Source of the DNA: CAWAND01 sp963797485
GTDB lineage: Bacteria > Chloroflexota > Anaerolineae > Anaerolineales > E44-bin32
DNA length: 64,000 bases
NCBI GenBank assembly: GCA_963797485.1
Contig: CAWCPF010000004.1
Coordinates: forward strand, 248,001 to 312,000
Reading direction: 5' to 3'
Made by a program: the position numbers and the translations under genes. Shown piece by piece: positions 16,431-25,080 of this stretch (the first letter of the stretch is position 1; each line of letters begins with the position of its first letter). Under the pieces are notes generated by a model. It saw only the letters and a list, made by a program, of their open reading frames with translations, was not told where the DNA came from and made no database searches.

Positions 16431-17801
16431 TTGACGGATTGGAGCGGTAAACGCGTGGTGGTGATCGGTTTGGCTCGGCAGGGCAAGGCGCTGGCTCGCT
16501 TTCTCGCGGACCAGGGCGCCCGCGTCGTGGTCAACGACCGCAAGGCCCCGGACGAGCTGGCTGACGCGCGCCGCGAGCTTGAGGGCCTGCCGCTGGAATT
16601 TGTTTTCGGCGGCCATCCGGTCACGCTGCTGGACGGCGCCGACGTGCTGTGTTTGTCCGGCGGGGTCCCAGCCGATCTGCCCTTGGCTGTCGAAGCTCGC
16701 CGGCGGGGCCTGCAGGTGACCAACGATTTCGAGATTCTGCTGGAGAGCTGCCCGGCCACCACCGTGGGCATCACCGGGTCATCCGGAAAGTCCACCACCA
16801 CGGCCTGGCTGGGCGAGATGGCTAAGGCCGACTCCCGACGCAAGGCGTGGGTCGGCGGAAACATCGGCCGGCCCCTGCTGCCGGATTTGCCGGACATGCG
16901 CGCCGATGATCTGGCGATCATTGAGCTCTCGTCCTTCCAACTCGAACTCATGACCACCAGCCCTCGAATTGCGGGCGTGTTGAATCTCACACCTAATCAC
17001 CTGGATCGGCACGCCAGCATGGCGGCCTACGCCCAGGCCAAACGCCGAATCCTGGCGTTCCAACAGCCTGAGGATGTGGCCATTCTTGGCCATGATGACC
17101 CCGGGGCCTGGGGCCTTCGCTCTGAAATCCGCGGGGAACTGGTGAGCTTCGGCCGGACTCCGCCGCCGGAGGGCAAAGGCGCCTACCTGTCCGACGGGAC
17201 CATCACTTGGATCGAGGCGCGGAAGCCGGAGGCCGTAGGGCAACTGGCGTCGATCAAGCTGAAAGGCCCCCACAATGCGCTGAACGCCTTGGCCGCGGTG
17301 ACTCTGGCCAGAGTGGCCGGCATCGCGCCCGAGGCGATTCGAGCCGGGCTGGGCAGATTTACCGGCTTGCCCCATCGGCTCGAGCTGGTTCGCGAACTTG
17401 GGGGTGTGCGTTGGTACGACGATTCGATCGCCACCGCGCCCGAGCGGAGCCTGGCCAGCCTGGCCGCCTTTGAAGATGAGCCGATGGTGCTCCTGGCTGG
17501 AGGGCGGGACAAGCACCTGCCCTGGGAGAGCTTTGCTCAAGTGGTTTCGGAACGTGTAGACCATCTCATCCTGTTCGGCGAAGCCGCCTCAAAGATCGCC
17601 CAGGCCATGAAGACGGGGACGGGCCAAAGGCTGCAATCGCTCGACGTGGTTCCAGATCTGGAGCGGGCGGTTGGCCGGGCGGCCGAGCTGGCTGAGGCCG
17701 GGGACGCGGTGCTGCTTGCCCCCGGCGGGACGAGCTTCGACGCCTTTGTGGACTTTGAAGCCCGGGGCGAGCGTTTCAAGCAGTTGGTGGGGGCGCTATG
17801 A
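16431..17801 (+). CDS. murD: UDP-MurNAc-L-alanine-D-glutamate ligase
   Basis: Adds D-glutamate to UDP-MurNAc-L-Ala using ATP. About 456 residues from a TTG at 16431, the usual length; codons further upstream would overlap the small gene. The N-terminal UDP-binding Rossmann motif is VVVIGLARQGKALARFL, the central P-loop is VGITGSSGKSTTTAWLGEM, then IIELSSFQLELM and LTPNHLDRHASM. The C-terminal domain has GPHNALNALAAVTLA, LPHRLELVRELGGVRWYDDSIATAPE and LLAGGRDKHLPW. It overlaps ftsW by four bases. Confidence 0.96.
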   Translation: MTDWSGKRVVVIGLARQGKALARFLADQGARVVVNDRKAPDELADARRELEGLPLEFVFGGHPVTLLDGADVLCLSGGVPADLPLAVEARRRGLQVTNDFEILLESCPATTVGITGSSGKSTTTAWLGEMAKADSRRKAWVGGNIGRPLLPDLPDMRADDLAIIELSSFQLELMTTSPRIAGVLNLTPNHLDRHASMAAYAQAKRRILAFQQPEDVAILGHDDPGAWGLRSEIRGELVSFGRTPPPEGKGAYLSDGTITWIEARKPEAVGQLASIKLKGPHNALNALAAVTLARVAGIAPEAIRAGLGRFTGLPHRLELVRELGGVRWYDDSIATAPERSLASLAAFEDEPMVLLAGGRDKHLPWESFAQVVSERVDHLILFGEAASKIAQAMKTGTGQRLQSLDVVPDLERAVGRAAELAEAGDAVLLAPGGTSFDAFVDFEARGERFKQLVGAL

Positions 17802-19040
17802 CCGCACTGGCGTTGACCACCCGTCTGCGCGGGCAGGCACTGATCCAGCGCTTGCGGAAGACCGGGCTCGATCCGTGGCTGCTCCTGACTGTGGCCATCA
17901 TGATCGCCTATGGCCTGGTGATGGTCTATTCGGCCAGCTGGGATGTGTCCTGGCGCTTGACCCAGGACCCGAGCGCGCTGTTTCGGCGCCAGGTCGTGAA
18001 CATGCTGGTGGGGCTGGTTGCCATGCTGGTCGCCGCCCGGATGCCTCTGGCCTGGCTAAGAAAGCTGGCCCTGCCGGTGATCGGCCTGGCCATCGCCTCG
18101 CTGCTGATTGTGCTGTTGGTCCAGGCCGGCGTCGGCCCGCGCCGGTCGTTCCTGGAAGGCTCGTATCAGCCATCCGAGCTAGCCAAACTGGCCATGATCA
18201 TCTACCTGGCCGTGTGGATGGAATCGAAAGGGGGACAAGCTCACCGACTGGGGCAACGGCTTCCTGCCATTGATGGTGATCATCGGCTTGGTCTCGGGTC
18301 TGATCCTTCTTCAGCCGGATCTGAGCGCTGTGCTGACGGTGGCAGTGGTGTCGGTGACGATGTTCTACATGGCCGGCGCCCGGCTGCTTCAATCCGTGGC
18401 CGTGACGGGTGGAGGAGCGATGCTGGCTTTCCTCATGGTGCGGGTCACCAACACGGGCCGTCAGCGGTGGACGGATTATGTGACCGGTCTGGTGGACATC
18501 GAAAAGGCGTCATATCACGTGCAGCATTCTCTGCAGGCCTTCACGGCAGGCGGCCTGCTCGGGCGAGGTTTGGGGGCCAGCCGCGAAAAGTTCGGCTTGC
18601 TGCCGGCGCCGCATACGGACAGCATCTTCTCGGTCATCGGTGAAGAGCTGGGGCTGGTGGGAGCGCTGTTGGTGGTGGCGCTTTTCATCTTCTTCATGTG
18701 GCGCGGCTTCAAAATCTCCATGCAAGCTCGCGACCGACTGGGGATGCTCCTGGCAAGCGGGATCACGTTCTGGATCGGGATCGAAGCCATGGTCAACATG
18801 TCGGTCCTGCTCGGCCTGCTCCCATTCGCCGGGAATGCTTTGCCATTCTTCAGCTACGGCGGTTCGAGTTTGGTCACCACCCTGGCGGCCGTCGGGCTAT
18901 TGCTCAACGTTTCGCGGCGCGAGACACCCGAAGTTCATGACATAAGGGGTCACATTGCGACTGTTGGTATCGGCTGGCGGCACCGGGGGCGGAGTGTATC
19001 CCGCCTTGGCCGTCATCGACGCCCTCGGACCGAGGGCTGA
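17798..19040 (+). CDS. ftsW: Lipid II polymerase FtsW (SEDS family, single frameshift)
   Basis: SEDS-family glycosyltransferase working with FtsI in septal wall synthesis. The first frame gives helices 1-4 (LLTVAIMIAYGLVMVYSAS; PRRSFLEGSYQPSELAKLAMIIYLAVWME), then breaks near 18221-18234; the rest (LILLQPDLSAVLTVAVV, VQHSLQAFTAGGLLGRGLGAS, DSIFSVIGEELGLVGAL, LPFFSYGGSSLVTTLAAVGLLLNVSRR) continues in the next frame. One extra base, either the T of GAATC at 18221-18225 or one G of the G5 run at 18230-18234, explains it. The conserved catalytic Asp region LLQPDLS is intact. The last 86 bases overlap murG, unusually long for this cluster. Total about 413 residues. Confidence 0.93.
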
Positions 19041-20052
19041 AGTGTTGTGGGTCGGAGGCCTCGGCGGTATGGAGGCTGATCTGGTCCGCCGGGCGGGGAT
19101 CGCCTACGAGGGCATCCCGGCGGCCGGCGTGCACGGCATCGGATGGGGGCGATTGCCCGGCAACGCCATAAGGCTGGCGCAAGGTTATGGCGCCGCCCGC
19201 TCGCTGGTCGAGCGCTATCGGCCAAATGTGACATTTTTCACAGGTGGCTATGTGGGTGTGCCGATGGCTCTGGCCGCCCGGCACGTCCCGAGTGTGGTCC
19301 TGGTGCCCGACATCGAGCCTGGTCTGGCATTGCGCTGGATCAGCCGGCTGGCCCGACGGATTTGTGTGACGACGGATGAATCGGTGCGTTTCTATGACCG
19401 CAGGGAGCGGGTGACGGTGACCGGTTATCCGACCCGTTCCGAGTTCAGGGGCCTAACACGCGACGAAGGGCGCCGCGTGTTAGGCCTCGCCCCGGATCGC
19501 CCGGTGGTGCTGGTGATGGGCGGAAGCCGTGGCGCGCGCTCGATTAACCGGGCCCTGTGGCGGATTCTGCCAGGCCTGCTGGGCAGAGCCCAGGTCATGC
19601 ACTTGACGGGTGAATTGGATTGGCCGCAGGTCGAGAGCGTGCTGCCGGGGCTGCCCGAGGCGCGCCGGCGGGACTACCACGCGTATGCCTACCTCCACGC
19701 CGAGATGGGGTCCGCGCTGGCAGCCGCTGATGTGGTCGTGTCTCGCGCCGGCGCCTCGGCCCTGGGGGAGTACCCAGCCTTCGGGCTTGCCTCCATCCTG
19801 GTGCCATACCCCCACGCCTGGCGATATCAAAAGGTCAACGCTGACTACCTCGAACGGCATGGGGCGGCCATCGTGTTGAAGGACGAACGCCTGAACGAAC
19901 ACTTGTGGACGGCGCTGGTGGGCCTGCTCGACTCTCCGGATCGCCAGACGGCCATGGCCAGGGCGGCAGCCGCTCTGGCCAGGCCCGAGGCGGCCGGGAC
20001 CATCGCCGGCCAGATCGTGGATCTCGGGACTGCGCGAGGAGACTCGGCGTGA
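18955..20052 (+). CDS. murG: UDP-GlcNAc:lipid I N-acetylglucosaminyltransferase
   Basis: Peripheral membrane GT28 enzyme that converts lipid I to lipid II. 365 residues from a TTG start. The N-terminal signature RLLVSAGGTGGGVYPALAV is followed by FTGGYVGVPMALAA, and the C-terminal half has VLVMGGSRGARSINRAL and the donor-binding ADVVVSRAGASALGEYPAFG with PYPHAWRYQKVNADYL. The C-terminal extent is normal. It ends in a GTGA overlap with the following cvpA-like gene and begins inside the end of ftsW. Confidence 0.96.
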   Translation: MRLLVSAGGTGGGVYPALAVIDALGPRAEVLWVGGLGGMEADLVRRAGIAYEGIPAAGVHGIGWGRLPGNAIRLAQGYGAARSLVERYRPNVTFFTGGYVGVPMALAARHVPSVVLVPDIEPGLALRWISRLARRICVTTDESVRFYDRRERVTVTGYPTRSEFRGLTRDEGRRVLGLAPDRPVVLVMGGSRGARSINRALWRILPGLLGRAQVMHLTGELDWPQVESVLPGLPEARRRDYHAYAYLHAEMGSALAAADVVVSRAGASALGEYPAFGLASILVPYPHAWRYQKVNADYLERHGAAIVLKDERLNEHLWTALVGLLDSPDRQTAMARAAAALARPEAAGTIAGQIVDLGTARGDSA

Positions 20053-20582
20053 TCAGCCTGGTCGTGCTCTTCGGAATCTTTGTGGTCTTGTTTGCCGTCA
20101 TCGGCGCCATGCGCGGCTGGGCGAAAGAGCTCCTGGTCACCAGCGCCGTTGTCCTCGGCCTGTTCCTGAATGCCATTCTGGAGACCTATGTTTCGCCATA
20201 CCGAACGGCGTTGTTCCTCCAGCCCGGACAAACCCAGTTCCTGATCCGAGCGGGGCTGCTGATCCTGCTGGCGTTTTTCGGCTACCAGACCCCGCACATC
20301 AGGGCGTTGGAACCCAAAGTGGCGCGGGAACGGCTCGAGGAGCTCCTGCTGGGCATGCTGCTCGGAGCGCTTAACGGGTACTTGATCGTCGGATCGCTCT
20401 GGTACTACCTGCACCAGTCGGGCTATCCGACCAATTTGGTGGTCTGGCCCCCGCCGGTGCCGGATATGGAGACAACGATCAACAACCTGGTGCAGTATCT
20501 TCCGCCGGCCGCGCTGCCGATTCCCAACATCTACTTCGCCGTCGGTGTGGTGTTCGTGTTCGTCATCGTCGTCTTTGTATGA
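20049..20582 (+). CDS. CvpA-family membrane protein
   Basis: 177 residues with four or five membrane helices. The opening (ISLVVLFGIFVVLFAVIGAMRGWAKELL) is the CvpA pattern: a hydrophobic helix ending in a G-x-x-RGW/F-x-KE motif. Later helices are around LIRAGLLILLAFFGY, LLLGMLLGALNGYLIVGSLWYYL and IYFAVGVVFVFVIVVFV at the extreme C-terminus. The GTG at 20049 overlaps the murG stop, and its own stop overlaps the murC ATG, so it is embedded in the operon. CvpA homologues are linked to envelope integrity in other bacteria; its presence between murG and murC is unusual. Confidence 0.75.
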   Translation: MISLVVLFGIFVVLFAVIGAMRGWAKELLVTSAVVLGLFLNAILETYVSPYRTALFLQPGQTQFLIRAGLLILLAFFGYQTPHIRALEPKVARERLEELLLGMLLGALNGYLIVGSLWYYLHQSGYPTNLVVWPPPVPDMETTINNLVQYLPPAALPIPNIYFAVGVVFVFVIVVFV

Positions 20583-21948
20583 ACCGGCACGTTCACGTGG
20601 TGGGGATTGGAGGTGCAGGGATGTCGGCCATAGCGAGAGTGCTGCATGAGCGAGGCGTGACCGTGACCGGATCGGATCGTTCGCGCTCGCGTTACGCCGA
20701 GGCCTTGGAGCGCGCCGGATTCGCGTGACCTATGGGCACCGGCGCGAGGTCGTTCGAGGCGCGGACGTCGTGCTGGCGTCTGCGGCTGTGCCGGATGACG
20801 ACGTCGAACTGGTCGAAGCCCGAACCCTGGGTATCCCCGTGCTGCACCGCACCGACTTCTGGGGGCAGTTGACCAAGGGCTACGAGGTTTTGGCCGTGGC
20901 GGGTTCGCACGGCAAGACGACTACCAGCGGCTTGCTCACATGGATCCTCGAGCGCGCCGGGGCTGCGCCAACCTTCATCATCGGTGCGGATCTGTTGGAC
21001 TTCGATGCCAACGCCCGGGCTGGGTCAGGGCCGCACTTTGTGGTGGAAGCCGACGAATACGGGATGGCATTCCTGGGGTTGTTTCCCCATGTCGCCATCG
21101 TGACCAATGTCGAACACGACCATCCTGATCAGTTCAAAACCCGGGCCGAAGTCCAGGCGGCTTTTCAAGCCTTCGCGGATCAGATCCAGGACGTGCTCAT
21201 CTACAACCTGGACGACCCCGGGGCATCGGCGCTTGATGTGCCTGGTCGTGGTCGGGTGAGCTTCGGTCTCTCCGAGGGCGCCGATTGGCGTGCCGACGAG
21301 ATTCGACCCAATCAGGCCGGGGGATCGGATTTCCTTGTGGTTCGAAAAGGGGAGGTGTTGGGGTTGGCCCGCATCCGCCTGCCTGGCCGACACAACGTGC
21401 TGAATGCACTCAGCGCCCTGGCAACGGCCGACCACGTCGGTGTCTCCTTCGCCGATGCCCGCGAAGCGCTGACCGAGTTCCATGGCGCCCGGCGGCGCTT
21501 GGAAGTGCTCGGCAAGGCGGGTGATGTGACCGTGATCGACGACTATGCCCACCACCCGACCGAGATCCGGGCCAGCCTGCTGGCCCTGCGCGCCCGCTAC
21601 CCGGGCGCCCGCCTGTGGGCCGTGTTTCAACCGCATACCTACTCACGGACGCGGGCGTTTCTGGGCCAGTGGGGAAGCGCGCTTGGGGAAGCCGATCAGA
21701 TTTTGGTGACCCCGATCTTTGCCGCACGTGAGGCCCCGGATGGGTCGATCGACTCGGGGCAGGTGGCAGGCGAGGTTCAGGACCGTCCTTCTCGAAGCGT
21801 CGACTCGCTGGAACATGCGGCCGAGACACTTGTCGGCGAGGTCCAGGCCGGAGATGTCGTTGTGACTCTCTCGGCGGGCGATGGCAACCGGGTGGGCGAG
21901 CTTTTGCTGCAGGCCCTGAAGGGCAAGGGAGGCGTGCAAGATGGCTAG
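20579..21948 (+). CDS. murC: UDP-MurNAc-L-alanine ligase (single frameshift)
   Basis: Adds L-alanine to UDP-MurNAc. It starts at the ATG of an ATGA overlap at 20579 with MNRHVHVVGIGGAGMSAIA, the MurC Rossmann signature, and breaks at about 20722 after ERAGFA. The remainder continues in another frame from VTYGHRREV: P-loop VAGSHGKTTTSGLL, VVEADEYGMAFLGLFPHVAIVTNVEHDHPD, GRHNVLNALSALATA and VIDDYAHHPTEI with FQPHTYSRTRAFL. One base is missing next to GATTC at 20718-20722; restoring it gives ERAGF-R-VTYGH or similar and a protein of about 456 residues. All catalytic motifs are intact, so the break is probably a sequence error. Confidence 0.94.
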
Positions 21949-22117
21949 CGAGAACCGCCGGATCTTCGAGGCCGATCGCAAGATGGAGTTGAAGCTGCGG
22001 CTGGCTCTGAAGCGCGTCGCGGAATTTGGCGTGCAGGGCGCGTCGCTGTCTCTGGATGATCGTCCGATGCCCAAGGAGCTTGTGACCCGTTTGATCGCCA
22101 AGGTGCGCCAGCTTTGA
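21941..22117 (+). CDS. Small conserved-position protein between murC and murB
   Basis: 58 residues, highly charged and probably helical (RRIFEADRKMELKLRLALKR), then GASLSLDDRPMPKELVTRLI near the end. The ATG at 21941 overlaps the murC stop by eight bases (ATGGCTAG), and its TGA overlaps the murB TTG (TTGA), so it is translationally coupled on both sides. That is strong positional evidence for a real gene despite its length. No homologue or function is known to me. A regulator or stabiliser of the Mur ligases would be pure guesswork. Confidence 0.65.
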   Translation: MASENRRIFEADRKMELKLRLALKRVAEFGVQGASLSLDDRPMPKELVTRLIAKVRQL

Positions 22118-23065
22118 GTTCTCCGATCCTCGCACCGCAGGCCGTGGAGGCCTTGAAATTGATTCTCGGGGACCGCCTGCGCGAGGCGGTGCCGCTGGCG
22201 CCGTACACCTCGTCGAGGATTGGCGGCCCGGCCGATCTGCTGGTGGAGGTGCGTTCAAAGGACGAACTCCAGCGTGCCTTCGAGATCCTTTGGGCCTACC
22301 AGGCGCAGGTCTTCATCCTGGGAGGGGGTTCGAACGTGCTGGTGGCCGACCGCGGGGTCCGCGGTGTGGTGGTGCTCAATCGGGCGCGCGCGGTCGAGTT
22401 CTCACTGGATGCTTCACGCCCGACCGTTTGGGCCGAGTCAGGGGCCAACCTGGGGGCCCTGGCCAGGCGGGCGGTGAACCGCGGCTGGGCCGGATTGGAA
22501 TGGGCCGCCACCGTGCCCGGGACCGTCGGTGGCGCCGTGTACGGGAACGCCGGCGCCCACAATGGCGACACGGCCGGGTCGCTGATCCTGGCCGAGATCT
22601 TGCAACAAGGTGAAGCGCGAGCCGAATGGCCGGTGGAGTCACTGGAGTACGCCTACCGCATCAGCTGGCTCAAACGCCATCCGGGCCAAGCGGTGGTGCT
22701 TTCGGCGACATTCAGGCTGGCAGAGTTCGACGGCCGAGGCCACCCAGAAGACGATGCGGGGCTTTGTAGAGCACCGCAAACTCACCCAACCGTCTGGGCC
22801 GACTTGGGGCTCGATGTTCAAGAACCCGCCCGACGATTTTGCCGGCCGCTTGATCGATGCCGCCGGACTGAAGGGGCTGAAGCAGGGAGATGCCGAGATC
22901 AGCCGCCAACACGCCAATTTCTTCATCAACCATGGTCAGGCGACGGCCGAGGATGTATGGAGTTTGGTTAAGACCGTCCAGGCGCGGGTTGAGAAGGAAT
23001 TCAAGATCCGACTGGAGATGGAGATCGAGCGCCTGGGCGATTGGCCGGAAGAGACCTCCGGATGA
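22114..23065 (+). CDS. murB: UDP-N-acetylenolpyruvoylglucosamine reductase (single frameshift)
   Basis: FAD enzyme that reduces UDP-GlcNAc-enolpyruvate to UDP-MurNAc with NADPH. The first frame carries the PP-loop-like YTSSRIGGPADLLVEVRS, the FAD site LGGGSNVLVADRGVRGVVV and GLEWAATVPGTVGGAVYGNAGAHNGD. It breaks near 22735, and the other frame supplies TQKTMRGFVEHRKLTQP, GSMFKNPPDDFAGRLIDAAGLKG and ISRQHANFFINHGQATAEDV, the type II MurB end with catalytic Ser/Glu region. Removing one T of GAGTTC at 22733-22738 restores AESTAEATQKT and about 316 residues. It starts in a TTGA overlap and ends in an ATGA overlap with ddl. Confidence 0.94.
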
Positions 23066-24168
23066 GCGGCCGAAAGCGCGTGGGACTGCTGTTTGGCGGG
23101 CGATCGGGCGAGCACGAGGTATCTCTGATGTCGGCGCGTTCGGTGGCTCAAGCGCTCGACAAGGACAAATACGACGTGGTGCAGATTGGGATCGATCATC
23201 AGGGCCGGTGGTTCAGCGGCGAACAGACCCTGACGGCCTTCGAGGCCGGCGAGACCCGCGCGCTCGATCGCGTGGCCTTGCTTGCCGAACCCTTGGGCGG
23301 TGCGCTGTATCGCCAGCGCGACGGAGCCTTCGAGCCCTGGCTGTCCCTGGACGTGGTCTTTCCGGTCCTGCACGGCACCTTTGGAGAGGATGGAACGCTG
23401 CAAGGTCTGATGGAACTGGCGGATGTGGCCTATGTGGGAGCAGGCGTGCTCGCCTCGGCGGTGGCCATGGATAAGGCCGTGTTCAAGACCGTGATGCGAT
23501 CCTATGGTTTCCCGCAAGTTGAATTTGTCGTGCTGGACGGTGAGACCATCCGGGCTGAGCCGGATCGTGCCCTCGACAAGGCCGAAGAGCTCGGCGAATA
23601 TCCGCTCTTCACCAAGCCGGCCAATCTCGGCTCCTCGGTTGGCGTGAGCAAAGTTGGGAGCCGCGCTGACCTGGTGGAAGGCTTGATGGACGCCGCCCAA
23701 TACGACCGGAGAGTGATTGTCGAGCGCGGCATCGAGGCGCGCGAGATCGAGGTCAGCGTGCTGGGGAATGAGTTCCCCGAGGTGTCGGTGGCCGGCGAGA
23801 TTGTTCCAGGGGACGAGTTCTACTCTTACCGGGCTAAGTACCTGGATGACACCTCCGAACTCCGGATCCCCGCGCCGGTCGACGAAAGCACCATGGCGCG
23901 TGTCCAAGAACTGGCTGGGGAGGCTTTCACCGCCATTGACGGTGCCGGCATGGCTCGAGTGGATTTTCTGCTCGACAAACAAACCGGCGATCTGTACCTG
24001 AATGAATTGAATACCATCCCCGGGTTTACCCAGATCAGCATGTATCCCAAGCTGTGGCAGGCCTCGGGGTTGTCGTATCCGTCGTTGTGTGACCGGTTGA
24101 TCGACCTGGGACTGGCGCGCAAGGCCCAAAAGGATCGGCTGGTCAGAAGCTACGGGGGCAGCCAGTGA
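23062..24168 (+). CDS. ddl: D-alanine-D-alanine ligase
   Basis: ATP-grasp enzyme joining two D-alanines for MurF. 368 residues from the ATG overlapping the murB stop. VGLLFGGRSGEHEVSLMSARSV is the N-terminal signature, followed by VFPVLHGTFGEDGTLQGLMELADVAYVG and the ATP-grasp elements FTKPANLGSSVGVSKV and GMARVDFLLDKQTGDLYLNELNTIPGFTQISMYPKLW. The Y in the active-site region (SYRAKYLDDTSE) fits a D-Ala-D-Ala enzyme, not D-Ala-D-Lac, though that distinction is not certain by eye. It ends in a GTGA overlap with ftsQ. Confidence 0.96.
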   Translation: MSGRKRVGLLFGGRSGEHEVSLMSARSVAQALDKDKYDVVQIGIDHQGRWFSGEQTLTAFEAGETRALDRVALLAEPLGGALYRQRDGAFEPWLSLDVVFPVLHGTFGEDGTLQGLMELADVAYVGAGVLASAVAMDKAVFKTVMRSYGFPQVEFVVLDGETIRAEPDRALDKAEELGEYPLFTKPANLGSSVGVSKVGSRADLVEGLMDAAQYDRRVIVERGIEAREIEVSVLGNEFPEVSVAGEIVPGDEFYSYRAKYLDDTSELRIPAPVDESTMARVQELAGEAFTAIDGAGMARVDFLLDKQTGDLYLNELNTIPGFTQISMYPKLWQASGLSYPSLCDRLIDLGLARKAQKDRLVRSYGGSQ

Positions 24169-25070
24169 GCGTGGCGGATCGTGTTCTGGGCGGTCCTCGA
24201 ACCCGGGCCGAGCAAGTGCGGGCCCGCAGGGCGAGCCAGAAACGCCGGCTCGAGCCGCTGGCCGGCACGCGCCATCGCAAGCCGTCGCGCAAGCCGCGGC
24301 GGCCAAGACGGCTTTTTGACTTGGCCATCCCGGCCGAAATGGGCGCTGAGATCCGCCTGCCGTCTTTGCCATCCATTCGAGGCGGTCCGCGGCTGGTGTC
24401 GTTCGTGCTGTTGGGGGTAGTGATTCTCGGACTGCTGGCGGTCAAGGGCGCCTCCGGCTTCTACGTGGCCGAAGCGCAGGTGGTGGGCGCCAAGATGCTG
24501 ACAGCCGACCAGGTGAGGTCCATCGCCAGGGTCGACCAGGAATCCGTCTTTGCGGTGGATCCCAGAGCCGGTGTGGCTCACTTCTCGTCCATCGCCGAAG
24601 TCTCTGGCGTCAAAGTGAAGGTTCACTGGCCAAACCGGGTCGAGATTGATGTCACCGAGCGCCAACCGGTGATCGCCTGGGACGACGGCGGCCGACGTTG
24701 GTGGATCAGCGCCGAGGGCGTGGCTTTCCTGGATCATGGGGACTGGCCCGATCTGGTCACGGTGGTGAGCGATGAGCCCGTGCTCAACATCACGGATGAT
24801 CCGCTGTCGAAGGTCGTCCCCGACAAGATCCTGGTCGCCGCCAGCGTGCTCAGCGCGCAGCTGCCCAAGGGTACCAGCCTGCGCTATGACCCGGTCTACG
24901 GGCTCGGCTTTGACGATCCCAAGGGGTGGACGGCCTATTTCGGAGTCGATGGCGACATGGTGATGAAGGTCCGGTTGTACCAGGCCCTTGCCGGGCAGCT
25001 GGCGGAGCAGGGTATTCGAGCCAGCCTGGTGAGTGTGAAAGATCCAACCACACCCTTCTATCGGGAATGA
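24165..25070 (+). CDS. ftsQ: Division protein FtsQ/DivIB with POTRA domain
   Basis: 301 residues. A long basic cytoplasmic part (about 85 residues, rich in Arg and Lys) precedes one membrane helix (LVSFVLLGVVILGLLAVKG). The extracellular POTRA domain follows: FYVAEAQVVGAKMLTADQVRSIARV, VSGVKVKVHWPNRVEIDVTERQPVIAW, then the FtsQ beta domain with WWISAEGVAFLD. It recruits FtsL/FtsB-type partners to the divisome. GTG start overlapping the ddl stop; ftsA begins 10 bases after its end. Confidence 0.92.
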   Translation: MSVADRVLGGPRTRAEQVRARRASQKRRLEPLAGTRHRKPSRKPRRPRRLFDLAIPAEMGAEIRLPSLPSIRGGPRLVSFVLLGVVILGLLAVKGASGFYVAEAQVVGAKMLTADQVRSIARVDQESVFAVDPRAGVAHFSSIAEVSGVKVKVHWPNRVEIDVTERQPVIAWDDGGRRWWISAEGVAFLDHGDWPDLVTVVSDEPVLNITDDPLSKVVPDKILVAASVLSAQLPKGTSLRYDPVYGLGFDDPKGWTAYFGVDGDMVMKVRLYQALAGQLAEQGIRASLVSVKDPTTPFYRE

Positions 25071-25080
25071 GGCAGAAGAC

